DNA of 64,000 nt, from positions 5,778,086-5,842,085 of the forward strand of contig NZ_LT707065.1 of the NCBI RefSeq assembly GCF_900156745.1, read 5' to 3'. Source of the stretch: Achromobacter sp. MFA1 R4. GTDB taxonomy: Bacteria; Pseudomonadota; Gammaproteobacteria; Burkholderiales; Burkholderiaceae_B. Both the position numbers and the translations under genes were made by a program. Below are positions 54,186 through 63,188 of this stretch, in pieces. A model generated the notes under the pieces. That model was not told the DNA's origin and ran no database searches. It saw nothing but the letters and a program-made list of their open reading frames with translations. The first letter of the stretch is position 1, and every line of letters begins with the position of its first letter.

Positions 54186-55400
54186 TTACTGCTTGGCCGG
54201 CGCGGCGTTGGCCGCGCCATTGGCGGCCTGCTGCTGCGGCTGCTGCTGCGCCTGGGCGCTGGCCTCGGTGGCGACGACTTCGACGCCGGGACGGACCATC
54301 TGCAGGCCTTCCACGATGACCCGGTCGCCGGCGGCCAGGCCCTCGGTGACGAGCCACTTGTCGCCGATGGCGCGATCGGTCTTCAGGTCACGCAGTTCGA
54401 CCTGGTTCTTGGCATTGACCACCAGCGCCGTCGGCAGACCGCGCTGGTTGCGGGTCACGCCGCGTTGCGGCACCAGCAGGCCGTCGGCGGCGACGCCATC
54501 GGCCAGGCGCGCGCGCACGAACATGCCCGGCAAGAGGCGGCGGTCCGGATTGGGGAACACCGCGCGCAGCGTGATCGAGCCCGTGCCCTGGTCCACGGTC
54601 ACTTCCGAGAACTGGAGCTTGCCGGTCTCTTTGTATTGCGAGCCGTCTTCCAGGGTCAGCGTGACCAGCGCGGCCTGCTCGCCGTCCGCCTTCTTCAACT
54701 GGCCGCTGGCCAGGGCATCCTGCAGGCGCAGGAGCTGGACGCTGGACTGGGTGACGTCGACGTAGATCGGGTCGATTTGCTGCACCGCAGCCAATGCGTT
54801 GGTCTGGTTGGCCGTGACCAGCGCGCCTTCGGTGACCGCCGAGCGGCCGATGATGCCGGCGATCGGCGACAGCACCTTGGTGTAGACCAGGTTGATGCGC
54901 GCCGTATCGAGCGCCGCCTTGGCCGCCAGCACGTCGGCGGCCGCCTGGTCGCGCGAGGCGACGGCGTTGTCGTAGGTCTGCTGGCTGACCGCGCGGGTCG
55001 CAACCAGCGGCTTGTAGCGCTCGGCCAGGAGGGCCGCCGTCTTTTGCTGGGCCTGGGCCCGCGCCAGCGCGGCCTTCTGGCTGTCGAAATCGGCCTGGTA
55101 GAGGGCGGGATCGATTTGATAGAGCTGCTGCCCGGCCTTGACCTCGCCGCCCTCGGTGAAGAGACGCTTCTGGACGATGCCGTTGACCTGCGGACGCACT
55201 TCCGCCACACGGAATGGCGACGTGCGGCCCGGCAGTTCGGTGGTGAGGGAAACGGGTTGCGTCGCCAACGTGACGACCGTCACTTGCGGCTTGCCCGCCT
55301 GGGGCGCCTCTTGCTTCTTGCCGCAAGCGGCCAGTGTGAGAGCCGATGCCGTCAGCGCAAAAACAGCCGCGCCGCGCCACATAGCGCTTTTCTTATTCAT
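54186..55400 (-). CDS. Periplasmic adaptor (membrane fusion) protein of the RND pump
   Basis: This protein links the inner-membrane transporter to the outer-membrane channel. The start at 55400 ([20 protein letters not shown]) leads into a lipoprotein signal with lipobox LAAC; an ATG three codons upstream sits too close to the GGGA for good initiation. The 404-residue product has the lipoyl-like half-motifs, the helical hairpin ([20 protein letters not shown]) and beta-barrel blocks [20 protein letters not shown]. It belongs with AcrA/MexA. It is the first gene of the operon and faces a divergent LysR gene. Confidence 0.94.
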   Translation of the reverse strand: MNKKSAMWRGAAVFALTASALTLAACGKKQEAPQAGKPQVTVVTLATQPVSLTTELPGRTSPFRVAEVRPQVNGIVQKRLFTEGGEVKAGQQLYQIDPALYQADFDSQKAALARAQAQQKTAALLAERYKPLVATRAVSQQTYDNAVASRDQAAADVLAAKAALDTARINLVYTKVLSPIAGIIGRSAVTEGALVTANQTNALAAVQQIDPIYVDVTQSSVQLLRLQDALASGQLKKADGEQAALVTLTLEDGSQYKETGKLQFSEVTVDQGTGSITLRAVFPNPDRRLLPGMFVRARLADGVAADGLLVPQRGVTRNQRGLPTALVVNAKNQVELRDLKTDRAIGDKWLVTEGLAAGDRVIVEGLQMVRPGVEVVATEASAQAQQQPQQQAANGAANAAPAKQ

Positions 55401-55720
55401 AGATTGCATTCCCGATTTCAATAAAAGTAGCCCCACGCGGCGCATGCGCCGCGTGCCCGGTTGCCCTGGACGGGCCTGATCAGTTGGGGCGATCCTGCGA
55501 AGAACATCAGCCCTTCAGACCGCTTTGACGCGGACCGCGTGGCTCGGCTTTGGTGGAGTCGCGTTGAACACGCAAGGCTGGACACTTACTTATCGCATTG
55601 CTGCATTGCAGAACTCGCATTCTGAGTTATCCCGCTTTAGAAACAAAGGGGCATGTTGAGAAAACATCATTCCATTTATGGGACAATCTGGAACTCCCCC
55701 CACTGTGACAAAATGCCGAC
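55401..55720. promoter_or_regulatory. Divergent efflux/lysR control region with LysR-type box
   Basis: No gene is visible in this 320-bp gap. ATGTT-GAGAA-AACAT (55653-55667) is a perfect inverted repeat that contains T-N11-A, the LysR box form, 54 bp before the lysR start. A second perfect repeat, CTGCA-T-TGCAG, lies near 55602-55612 beside a repeated GCATTGC. Both are plausible regulator sites. Confidence 0.6.
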
Positions 55721-56650
55721 ATGAAACGCCTACAGGGTATGGAACTCTTCGTCGAGGTGGCCAAGACGCACAGTTTTAGCCGCGCTGCGGCAACGCTGGG
55801 CGTGCCGAAGTCGACCTTGTCTCGCCAGGTGGCCGAATTGGAGCGATCGGTGGGGCTGCGGCTGCTGAGCCGCACCACGCGCAAAGTGGAGCTCACCGAT
55901 GCCGGCCGGCTGTATTTCGAGCGCTGCCAGCGCATCGTGGCCGAGGCGCAGATCGCCCATGAAGAACTGCAGAAGCTGGTCGATACGCCGACCGGGCCGC
56001 TGCGGGTGAACATGCCCGCGGACTTCGGCACGGACTTCCTGGCAGAGTCATTCATGGAGTTTTCCCGGCGCTATCCCGATGTGACGTTTTTCCTTGACCT
56101 CGCCAATCCGGACCACGCCTCGCGCGTGTTCCAGACCTGCGATGTGTCGATCGAAATCGGCGACCTGCCCGATTCGACCCAGATTGCACGACTGCTGGGC
56201 ATGCTGCCCGCCTACCTGTACGCCTCGCGCGAGTACCTGGAAAAGCACGGCGAACCGAAGCATCCCAGCGACTTGACCCGTCACGAGTGCATCGAGTTCC
56301 GCGCGGAAGGCGCCGGCCGCGTGACGCGCTGGCCGCTGACCAACGGCCAGCAGCACATCGAGTTCACGCCGGGTAATCGGTTTTCCGTGAACGGCGTCGC
56401 CATGGCGCGGCGCCTGGCCATGCTGGGCGCGGGCATCGCGGTGCTGGTCGGCGGTCAGTTGGCGGAGCAGCAATCCGGCCAGTTGCAGCGCGTGTTGCCG
56501 GACTGGCAGCTAGGGCCGTTTCCGGTCCATGCCGTCACCGAGACGCGGCTGCTGCCCGCCAAGACGCGGATCTTCATCGAGTTCCTGATGGAGCGGCTGG
56601 GCAGTCACTGGCAGGCGAAGGATACGCCTGTTTTCATGCGGTCCGTCTGA
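55721..56650 (+). CDS. LysR-family transcriptional regulator
   Basis: The 309-residue protein has the N-terminal LysR helix-turn-helix (MELFVEVAKTHSFSRAAATL and STLSRQVAELERSVGLRLLS). A C-terminal periplasmic-binding-protein-like effector domain is seen as GPLRVNMPADFGTDFLAESF and GNRFSVNGVAMARRLAMLGA. It belongs to the group often listed as CrgA-like. It diverges from the RND operon, with a LysR box between, so it probably controls the pump. The effector is unknown. Confidence 0.93.
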   Translation: MKRLQGMELFVEVAKTHSFSRAAATLGVPKSTLSRQVAELERSVGLRLLSRTTRKVELTDAGRLYFERCQRIVAEAQIAHEELQKLVDTPTGPLRVNMPADFGTDFLAESFMEFSRRYPDVTFFLDLANPDHASRVFQTCDVSIEIGDLPDSTQIARLLGMLPAYLYASREYLEKHGEPKHPSDLTRHECIEFRAEGAGRVTRWPLTNGQQHIEFTPGNRFSVNGVAMARRLAMLGAGIAVLVGGQLAEQQSGQLQRVLPDWQLGPFPVHAVTETRLLPAKTRIFIEFLMERLGSHWQAKDTPVFMRSV

Positions 56651-56681
56651 GCCCGAAACCGACTGAAAAATCCAGAAGCCG

Positions 56682-56698
56682 CCGACATCAGATGTCGG
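56682..56698. repeat. 17-bp perfect palindrome CCGACATC-A-GATGTCGG
   Basis: Eight-base perfect arms lie around one central base, between the convergent lysR and pseudouridine synthase genes. The core GACATC...GATGTC also occurs at 45862-45875. It could act as a termination-related hairpin, but no T-run is present. Confidence 0.65.
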
Positions 56699-56728
56699 GA
56701 GAAATGACCAATGCCTGAGCCTGGGGTC

Positions 56729-56739
56729 GTGTCAGACGC
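56729..56739. repeat. GTGTC-N-GACAC-like palindrome, one mismatch
   Basis: GTGTCAGACGC differs by one base from the perfect palindrome found at 48246-48256. It ends 4 bp before the pseudouridine synthase stop. Confidence 0.55.
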
Positions 56740-56743
56740 CGGC

Positions 56744-57475
56744 TCAGAACGATTCGTCCTCGCGCAGGTAGCGCCATTGGCCCAGCGGCAGGTCGCCCAG
56801 GGCCACGCGGCCGATGCGCACGCGCTTCAGGCCCACCACCTTCAGCCCGACCAGTTCGCACATGCGGCGGATCTGGCGCTTCTTGCCTTCTCGCAGCACG
56901 AAACGCAACTGGTCGTGGTTCTGCCAACGCACCTGCGCCGGCTTGAGCGCCTTGCCGTCCAGCGACAGCCCATGATTGAGCAGGGCCAGGCCGTTGTCGG
57001 ACAGGTCGCCCTGCACGCGGACCAGGTATTCCTTGTCGATCGTGGAATCCTCGCCGATCAATTGCTTGGCGACGCGGCCGTCCTGCGTGAGCACCAGCAG
57101 GCCCTGCGAATCGATGTCCAGGCGTCCCGCCACCGCCAGCCCGTCCAGGTGCGCGCGTTCAAAGCGCTGGGGCGCGCGGTCTCCGGCGAAGCGCGAGCGC
57201 GCGTCGATCAGGGCCACGGCGGGCGTGTAGCCCTTTTCGGCCTGGCCGGACACATAGCCGACCGGCTTGTTGATCAGGATGGTGACGCGGGACGTCTGGC
57301 GCGCATGCGCGGCGCGCTCCAGGGTGATGACCTGGTCGGGATAGGCCCGCGCGCCCAGTTCGGACACGACGACGCCGTCGACGCGGACCCAGCCGCGCTC
57401 GATATAGCTGTCCGCCTCGCGGCGGGAACAGAGTCCGCGCTCGGACATGAGCTTGGAGATACGTACTTTTTCCAT
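56744..57475 (-). CDS. rRNA pseudouridine synthase (RsuA/RluB/RluF family)
   Basis: The 243-residue product has an N-terminal S4 RNA-binding domain ([20 protein letters not shown]). The catalytic domain has the active Asp in [17 protein letters not shown] and the C-terminal block [19 protein letters not shown]. The start at 57475 gives [14 protein letters not shown]; open frame upstream is not similar. It is shorter than E. coli RluB/RluF (about 290), lacking their C-terminal tails. The target base cannot be set from sequence alone; RluF-type is the nearest in feel. A TACAAT lies only 7 nt before the ATG with no ribosome site, suggesting a leaderless mRNA. Confidence 0.9.
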   Translation of the reverse strand: MEKVRISKLMSERGLCSRREADSYIERGWVRVDGVVVSELGARAYPDQVITLERAAHARQTSRVTILINKPVGYVSGQAEKGYTPAVALIDARSRFAGDRAPQRFERAHLDGLAVAGRLDIDSQGLLVLTQDGRVAKQLIGEDSTIDKEYLVRVQGDLSDNGLALLNHGLSLDGKALKPAQVRWQNHDQLRFVLREGKKRQIRRMCELVGLKVVGLKRVRIGRVALGDLPLGQWRYLREDESF

Positions 57476-57482
57476 GGGCCGT

Positions 57483-57488
57483 ATTGTA
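57483..57488 (-). promoter_or_regulatory. -10 hexamer of the pseudouridine synthase gene, near-leaderless
   Basis: TACAAT on the minus strand ends 7 nt before the ATG at 57475, so transcription would start at or next to the initiation codon. No purine-rich ribosome site is present. The -35 region is poor. Confidence 0.4.
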
Positions 57489-57553
57489 TGCGCAGGGCTT
57501 GTGCGCCCCGCCCTGCGGCACTGCGACGCAGACGGCCGCCCCCCGGGGCTTGG

Positions 57554-57559
57554 CATAAT
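57554..57559 (+). promoter_or_regulatory. -10 hexamer of ubiC, near-leaderless
   Basis: CATAAT ends 8 nt before the ubiC ATG (57568). As with the divergent gene, there is no ribosome site and the predicted transcript start falls at the initiation codon. The -35 region is poor. Confidence 0.4.
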
Positions 57560-57567
57560 ACGCAGCC

Positions 57568-58188
57568 ATGACGACACCCGCAGCCCATCGCCCCCCTCTC
57601 GCCGCCGGCTGGCTGGCGCACGCCCCGGCCATTCTGTCCCCTGCCCAACGACACTGGCTGTTCCGTCCGGGCGCGCTCACCGCGGGCCTGCGCCAGGTCG
57701 GCCAGGTGCGGCTGCGGGTGCTGGCCGAGTACGCCGACGGCGCCCCGGACGACGAGGCGCGCGCGATGCATATCGCCCCGGGTTCGCCCGTATGGGTGCG
57801 CGAGGTGCTGATGTCGGTGAACGGCGTGGACAGCGTGCCGGCACGCAGCCTGACCCCGCTGACGGCCTCGCACGGCGCCTGGCAAGGCATGCGCCGCCTG
57901 CTGACCCGGCCGCTGGCCGACATGCTGTATCACGACAGCACCGTCATCCGGTCGCCCTTTGCCTGCCGCCGCCTGGCCTCGCCCGTGCCGTTTTACGCCA
58001 CCGCCTCGGGCGCGCTGGCGCCCGAACGGCACGCCCGGGAGGCCGGCCGCATCTGGGCGCGCCGCTCGGTGTTCTGGCGCCAGGGCCAGCCCTTGCTGGT
58101 GGCCGAGGCGTTCCTGCCGGGCTTCTGGGATCTGATAGCCGGCCAGCCCGTGCCGCCGCTCGTGCCGCACCAGCGTACGCCGCGCTGA
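57568..58188 (+). CDS. ubiC: Chorismate pyruvate-lyase UbiC
   Basis: UbiC converts chorismate to 4-hydroxybenzoate, the first step of ubiquinone synthesis. The 206-residue product has the family blocks [20 protein letters not shown] (product-binding Arg near LR), [14 protein letters not shown] and the C-terminal Glu in [16 protein letters not shown]. The length is near the usual 165-200. ubiA is not next to it. It diverges from the pseudouridine synthase over 92 bp. Confidence 0.93.
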   Translation: MTTPAAHRPPLAAGWLAHAPAILSPAQRHWLFRPGALTAGLRQVGQVRLRVLAEYADGAPDDEARAMHIAPGSPVWVREVLMSVNGVDSVPARSLTPLTASHGAWQGMRRLLTRPLADMLYHDSTVIRSPFACRRLASPVPFYATASGALAPERHAREAGRIWARRSVFWRQGQPLLVAEAFLPGFWDLIAGQPVPPLVPHQRTPR

Positions 58189-58254
58189 CGCGGGCGCCGC
58201 CGCGGCGAAGGCCGGGATCTCCCGGCGGTCGGCCGCCCGGCCCGGCGCGGGCGT

Positions 58255-59118
58255 TCAGCCCTCGTAGCGCCGCCCCTGTTCCAGCAGCTCGGGCGTCCCG
58301 ATCACGTCATTCAGCCCATCGAAGTCCAGCATCCGGTCCTTCCACGGCCCCGTCGTGCCGTGCTCGCGCAGGCTGCCGTAATACCCCTGCAGCGTGTGCG
58401 CGACGGCGCGCGCGGTGCCGCCCGGGAAGATGACGATGCGAAACCCCAGCTCGGACAGCGCCTGCGCGCCCTGCACCGGCGTCTTGCCGCCCTCGACCAT
58501 ATTGGCCAGCAGCGGCACGCGCGCCGCGAAGCGGTCGCAGGCCGCGCGCATCTGGTCCGGCGTGCGCAGGGCTTCGATGAAGAGCGCGTCCGCCCCGGCC
58601 TCCAGATAGGATTCGGCGCGGTCCAGCGCCGCTTCCAGACCCTCGGACGCCAGGGCGTCGGTGCGCGCCAGGATCAGCGTGGACGCGCTGACGCGGGCGT
58701 CGACGGCGGCGCGCAGCTTGCCGCACATTTCGGCGGCCGGAATCACCGATTTGCCGTCCAGGTGGCCGCAGCGTTTGGGAAAGGTCTGGTCTTCGAGCTG
58801 GATCATCGCCGCCCCGGCGCGCTCGAAGCCGCGCACCGTGCGTTGCGTGTTCAGCGCGTTGCCAAAGCCCGTGTCGGCATCGACGATGACGGCGGCCGAC
58901 ACGCGCTCGGCGATGCGGGCCAGCGTGTCCTCGACCTCGGAATACGTGGTCAGCCCGACGTCCGAGCGGCCCAGCCGCGTGTAGGCGATGGACGCGCCCG
59001 ACAGGTACAGCGCGGAAAAGCCCGCCTGCTCGGCCACCAGCGCGGACAGCGCGTCGTAGACGCCGGGGGCCAGCACCGGGCCGGCCGCCAATTGCGCTTT
59101 CAGGTTCTGTGTCTGCAT
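58255..59118 (-). CDS. Isocitrate lyase/PEP mutase superfamily enzyme
   Basis: The 287-residue product is a TIM-barrel C-C or C-P lyase of the PEP mutase/2-methylisocitrate lyase group. Signature blocks are LYLSGASIAYTRLGRSDVGL, the Mg-binding VIVDADTGFGNALN, and MIQLEDQTFPKRCGHLDGKS with the catalytic Cys loop KRCGH. LARTDALASEGLEAALDRA follows. Substrates in the family include methylisocitrate, dimethylmalate, oxaloacetate and phosphonopyruvate; sequence does not choose. It is the last gene of the catabolic operon, 9 nt after the FAD enzyme gene. Confidence 0.9.
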   Translation of the reverse strand: MQTQNLKAQLAAGPVLAPGVYDALSALVAEQAGFSALYLSGASIAYTRLGRSDVGLTTYSEVEDTLARIAERVSAAVIVDADTGFGNALNTQRTVRGFERAGAAMIQLEDQTFPKRCGHLDGKSVIPAAEMCGKLRAAVDARVSASTLILARTDALASEGLEAALDRAESYLEAGADALFIEALRTPDQMRAACDRFAARVPLLANMVEGGKTPVQGAQALSELGFRIVIFPGGTARAVAHTLQGYYGSLREHGTTGPWKDRMLDFDGLNDVIGTPELLEQGRRYEG

Positions 59119-59127
59119 CGTGTGTTC

Positions 59128-60525
59128 CTAATCCAGGCGGCGCCCAAGCAGCGCCGCCGCGGTCGCCGCGGCGATATGGCCGCCCGCGACCGCACTGAGC
59201 AAGCCGTTGCCGGACAGGTAGCCCGACACGTCGTTGCCCGAAACGCCGCGGGCAGCACCGCCCGCGGCCAGCAGGTTGGGCAGCGCCCGACCCGCGGTGT
59301 CCAGGACGCGGCAATGCGCGTCGATATCCAGTCCGCCCTGCGTGTGAAAGAGCGCGCCGGTGACCTTGACCGCGTGATACGGCGCCTGCAGCGTCCGTTC
59401 AAAGCGGCGGCCCAGCGGGTCCTGTCCGTCCGGCCGGACCGCGTCCAGCGTCTGGCGCAGCACGTCCGGATCGCAGCCGATCAGGGCGGCCAGCGCCGTC
59501 ACGTCGGCGCAGGTCTTGAGCGCGTGGCCCGCCTCGGCCTGCACGAAATCGGGGAACCCGCGCGCCAGCGCCAGGGTGCGGTCGTCAAAGACATTCCAGG
59601 CCACCGAGCCCGGCTGCGCCAGCACATGGACCGCCGCCTCGGAATACCCGTGGGTCTCGTCGTGAAAGCGCCGGCCGTCGCGGTTGATCTGCACGCCGCC
59701 GTCCATCATCACGGCCCAGGAGATCAAGGCGCCCTGGGGCGTGGCCCACGAGCCGTGGCCCTGGTAGCCGCCCAGGTCGGCCAGCCGGGCGCCAAGCTGC
59801 GTGCCCCACTGGATGGCGCTGCCGTCGTTGCCGACGTGGCCGCCATAGACCGCCTCGCGCATGGCGGGCAGGTACTGGCCCACCATCGCGGCATTGCCGC
59901 CGAAGCCGTTGCAGGCCAGGATCAGCGCGTCGCACCCGATCACGTCGACCGAGCCGTCCGGACGTTCGCAGCCCACGGCGGTCACGCGGCCCTCGGCGTC
60001 GGTCCAGAGTTCGCGGGCCAGCGCGCGCGTCAGCAGATAGGCGCCCGCTTCGGTGGCCGCGCGTTCCAGGGCCGCCACCAGCGCCGCGCCCGTGCGTTCG
60101 GGCAGCGTGTGCATGCGCCGCGCGGTGTGGCCCGGGTACAGAAAGCCGTCCAGCACTTCGAACCGCAGGCCGTGCCGCGCCAGCGCGTCCATGGCCGCGG
60201 CGGCGGCGCCCGTGTAGGCGGCCACCAGTTCGGGCGAGGCCGTGCCCCCCGCCTTGGCCTGGATGTCGGCGGCAAAGCGCGCCGCGTCGTCCTCGATGCC
60301 GGCGGCGCGCTGCACCGCGGAACCGGCCGCGGGAATGAAGCCCGAGGACAGCGCCGTCGAGCCGCTGGGCGCCGCGTCGCGTTCGATCAGCACCGTCTCG
60401 ATGCCGGCGCTGGCCAGCCGCAGCGCGGCGGTCAGGCCGCATGCGCCCGCGCCGATGATGACCACCGGCACGTGCATCGCGTCCGCGCCGGGCGCCGCGC
60501 CGCTTCTGACGACCGGCGCGCTCAC
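59128..60525 (-). CDS. FAD-dependent oxidoreductase (fumarate reductase flavoprotein-like)
   Basis: The FAD-binding Rossmann fold is at the N-terminus: VVIIGAGACGLTAALRLASA, with the acidic end ETVLIERDA and STALSSGFIPAAGSAVQRAA. The C-terminal FAD block is NLLAAGGAARGVSGNDVSGY. A capping domain lies between. It resembles flavoproteins of the fumarate reductase/KstD/TcuA group that oxidise C-C bonds next to a carbonyl or carboxylate. The GTG at 60525 overlaps the upstream gene's stop (GTGA) and is my preferred start (465 residues); ATG at 60477 would give 449. The substrate is unknown, presumably an intermediate of the neighbouring hydantoinase-type steps. Confidence 0.88.
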   Translation of the reverse strand: MSAPVVRSGAAPGADAMHVPVVIIGAGACGLTAALRLASAGIETVLIERDAAPSGSTALSSGFIPAAGSAVQRAAGIEDDAARFAADIQAKAGGTASPELVAAYTGAAAAAMDALARHGLRFEVLDGFLYPGHTARRMHTLPERTGAALVAALERAATEAGAYLLTRALARELWTDAEGRVTAVGCERPDGSVDVIGCDALILACNGFGGNAAMVGQYLPAMREAVYGGHVGNDGSAIQWGTQLGARLADLGGYQGHGSWATPQGALISWAVMMDGGVQINRDGRRFHDETHGYSEAAVHVLAQPGSVAWNVFDDRTLALARGFPDFVQAEAGHALKTCADVTALAALIGCDPDVLRQTLDAVRPDGQDPLGRRFERTLQAPYHAVKVTGALFHTQGGLDIDAHCRVLDTAGRALPNLLAAGGAARGVSGNDVSGYLSGNGLLSAVAGGHIAAATAAALLGRRLD

Positions 60526-61130
60526 GGCGCCAGCCTGTCCAGCAGGTCCTGGCACGACACCACGTCGGCCACCGTGCGCAGGTCCGCCAGCGCGGCATCG
60601 TGCATGGCGGGCGTGGGCGCGGCGCAGCCGTCGGCTAGCACCGTCACGTGGTAGTCGCGCATGTGGGCGTCGCGCACCGTGCTGGCGACCCCGCCGTTGG
60701 TGACGATGCCGGCCACCACGACGCTGGAGATGCCCGCGCGCCGCAGCACCCAGTCGAGCTGCGTGTTGAAGAATGCCGAATACGCGACCTTCCAGACCGA
60801 CACGTCGACCAGCCCGTCCAGCTCGGCCACATTGGCCTGGCCCGGCGAGCCGGCCACGAAATCGCCCTTGCGAAGAAACGGCCGCAACTGCTTGAGATGC
60901 GGCGAGATCATGGGCTCGCCGTGCGCGTCGGGCCACAGCGTGAACTGGCTGGCGGCCACGAAGCCGCCCTGCGCCTTGAGCGCGCGGGCCACCGGCGCCA
61001 CGCGCGCCGGCAGCGCCCGCGCCTGTGGGCTGACCGCGCCGCCGCGGTCATAGGCGCCGCCCGGCGCCAGGAAGTCGTTCTGCAGGTCGATGATGACCAG
61101 CGCGGTCGTGCGGGGATCGAAGGAATGCAT
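60522..61130 (-). CDS. Isochorismatase-fold hydrolase lacking the catalytic Cys
   Basis: This 202-residue cysteine-hydrolase-superfamily protein has the family Asp in ALVIIDLQNDFLAPGGAYDR and the Lys in VSVWKVAYSAFFNTQLD. At the nucleophile position the usual TNxCV reads GIVTNGGVASTVRDA, with Gly in place of Cys. This rules out a normal Cys-based amidase such as N-carbamoylsarcosine amidohydrolase. It recalls true isochorismatases (PhzD, EntB), which also lack that Cys. It lies 9 nt after hyuA and overlaps the FAD gene. Function is unknown. Confidence 0.88.
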   Translation of the reverse strand: MHSFDPRTTALVIIDLQNDFLAPGGAYDRGGAVSPQARALPARVAPVARALKAQGGFVAASQFTLWPDAHGEPMISPHLKQLRPFLRKGDFVAGSPGQANVAELDGLVDVSVWKVAYSAFFNTQLDWVLRRAGISSVVVAGIVTNGGVASTVRDAHMRDYHVTVLADGCAAPTPAMHDAALADLRTVADVVSCQDLLDRLAP

Positions 61131-61139
61131 GGTCCGCTC

Positions 61140-63188
61140 CTACGAATCGGTCCGGGCGATCAGCAGATTGCCCAGCGAATCGACCCGGCCGGCAAAGCCC
61201 GGCTCGATCCAGATGGTGGTGTCCGGCTGCTCCAGGATGGCGGGGCCCGCCACCTCGGCGCCGACCGGCAGGTCCAGGCGCGCAAAGCGCACGGCGTCGC
61301 GCCATTGCCCGGCGTGAAAGACCCGCTGCGTGCCCAGCGAGGCGGGCATGTCCTTGCCCGTGGGCGCCAGCAGCGCGAGGTCGAACTTGGGGCGCTGGCC
61401 GATGCGGGCATAGCGCAGGTTCAGAATGCGCACGGCGATGCCGGTCAGGCTGCGGCCGAAGGCGGCCCGATAGGCGCGGTCGAACGCGGCGGCGATGCCG
61501 TCGCGGTGCAGGTCCGCGCGGGACACTTCCACGCGCACGGTGTGGCTCTGGCCCACGTACAGCATGTCGAGTTCGATGCTCTCGCGGATGCCTTCGAACG
61601 ACACGCCGGCCGAATCCAGCCGTTCCTGGCAGGCGTGCGCCAGCGCGTCGATGCGCGCCAGCAGGTCGGCGGCGTCCAGCGCGTCCAGCGCCACGTTCAG
61701 GGTCTGCACCCCGTCATGGCGCATGTCGGCCATGACGCAGCCCAGCGCCGAGGTCACGCCCGGATAGCGCGGGACGATGCCATGCGCGGCGTCCACCTCG
61801 TTCATCATGGCGCACACGTGCAAGGCGCCGCCGCCGCCGAACGGCATGTAGGCGAACTTGCGCGGATCGTGGCCGCGTTCGATGGAGACCACGCGGATCG
61901 CACCCGCCATCTTGGCGTTGGCGACGGTCAGGATGGCCTCGGCCGCCGCATGCACGTCCAGGCCCAGCGGGCGGGCCACGTGTTCCTCGATGGCGGCGCG
62001 CGCCAGTTCCACATCCATCTTGGCCAGCAGGCCGCCGCCCAGCGGGCGCTCGGCCGCGATGCGGCCCAGCAGCACGTTCGCGTCGGTGACCGTGGGGCGC
62101 GTATGGCCGCGGCCGTAGCAGGCGGGGCCGGGGATGCTGCCGGCGGACTCGGGTCCGACCTGCAGCAGGCCGCCCGCGTCCACGCTGGCGATCGAGCCGC
62201 CGCCCGCGCCGATGGTTTCGATCTGGATCATCGGCGCGCGCACCACCATGCCGAAGTCGATGGCGGTCTGCGCCGACAGCGAAGCCTCGCCCTCGGCCAC
62301 CAGCGACACGTCGAACGAGGTTCCGCCCATGTCGCCCGTGACCACATTGGGAAAGCCCGCGGCGCGCGCGATGGCCGCGCAGGCGATCACGCCGGCCGCA
62401 GGCCCCGACAGGGCCGTGCGCACGGGCACGTCGCAGGCCGTCTGGCGCGACATCACGCCGCCGTTGCTCTGCACCACCAGCAGCTCGCCCTCGAACCCAT
62501 GCTGCTGCAGGTCCGATTCCAGCCGCGTCAGGTAGCTGCCCACCACGGGCTGCAGCGCCGCGTTCAGCACGGCCGTCGAGCAGCGCTCGAATTCCCGGAT
62601 CTCGGGCAGCACTTCGGTCGCCGCCGTGACGTTGCCGTTCGGCCAGATCGCGCGCACGCGCGCCGCGGCCTGGGCTTCGTTGACCGGGTTGGCGTAGGCA
62701 TTGACGAAGAACACGCAGACCGCATCGCAGCCCTGTTCCAGCAGCGTGCGCGCGGCGGCCTCGACCTGATCCAGGTCCACCGGCGTGTGCAGCGCGCCAT
62801 CGGCCAGCACGCGTTCGCGCACTTCCAGCCGCAGGTCGCGCGGCACCACCGGTTCATAGTTGCCGCGCAGGCCCCAGGTCTGGGGCCGGTCGCGCCGGCG
62901 CATTTCCAGCACGTCGCGGAAACCCTCCGTCGTGATGATGCCGGTGCGCGCCACCTTGCGCTCAAGGAGCGCGTTCGTGCCCACCGTGGTGCCGTGCACG
63001 ATGGTCGCGATGTCGCCCGCGCCGTCGGCCACGCGGGCGATGCCGTTCATGAAGCCGCGCGCTTCCTCGCCGCGGGTCGACGGCACCTTGACGACGCGCG
63101 CGCTGCCGCCCGCCTCGTCCAGCACGAAAAGATCCGTGAACGTGCCGCCCACGTCCACCCCCACCACCAATCCTTGCGCCGCGCTCAT
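61140..63188 (-). CDS. hyuA: Hydantoinase/oxoprolinase family subunit HyuA
   Basis: The 682-residue product starts MSAAQGLVVGVDVGGTFTDL at 63188 and has the ASKHA-type ATP-binding fold of the HyuA/OplA family. Visible blocks are GVDVGGTFTDLFVLDEAG, IVHGTTVGTNALLERK, VLPEIREFERCSTAVLNAAL and VTGDMGGTSFDVSLV. With HyuB it forms an ATP-dependent enzyme that opens hydantoin or 5-oxoproline-like rings, or carboxylates ketones. hyuB overlaps by 4 nt (ATGA). The length is typical of the HyuA subunit. The substrate is not predictable from sequence. Confidence 0.93.
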   Translation of the reverse strand: MSAAQGLVVGVDVGGTFTDLFVLDEAGGSARVVKVPSTRGEEARGFMNGIARVADGAGDIATIVHGTTVGTNALLERKVARTGIITTEGFRDVLEMRRRDRPQTWGLRGNYEPVVPRDLRLEVRERVLADGALHTPVDLDQVEAAARTLLEQGCDAVCVFFVNAYANPVNEAQAAARVRAIWPNGNVTAATEVLPEIREFERCSTAVLNAALQPVVGSYLTRLESDLQQHGFEGELLVVQSNGGVMSRQTACDVPVRTALSGPAAGVIACAAIARAAGFPNVVTGDMGGTSFDVSLVAEGEASLSAQTAIDFGMVVRAPMIQIETIGAGGGSIASVDAGGLLQVGPESAGSIPGPACYGRGHTRPTVTDANVLLGRIAAERPLGGGLLAKMDVELARAAIEEHVARPLGLDVHAAAEAILTVANAKMAGAIRVVSIERGHDPRKFAYMPFGGGGALHVCAMMNEVDAAHGIVPRYPGVTSALGCVMADMRHDGVQTLNVALDALDAADLLARIDALAHACQERLDSAGVSFEGIRESIELDMLYVGQSHTVRVEVSRADLHRDGIAAAFDRAYRAAFGRSLTGIAVRILNLRYARIGQRPKFDLALLAPTGKDMPASLGTQRVFHAGQWRDAVRFARLDLPVGAEVAGPAILEQPDTTIWIEPGFAGRVDSLGNLLIARTDS

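Noticed and set aside
59128-60936. FAD oxidoreductase extended upstream to 60936
   Set aside because: The extra N-terminal residues lie in another frame of the hydrolase gene and have no similarity. The GTG at 60525 or the ATG at 60477 fits the FAD-binding start.
60522-61130. Calling the hydrolase N-carbamoylsarcosine amidohydrolase from its hyuAB neighbours
   Set aside because: The required catalytic Cys is Gly, so the neighbourhood alone is not enough.
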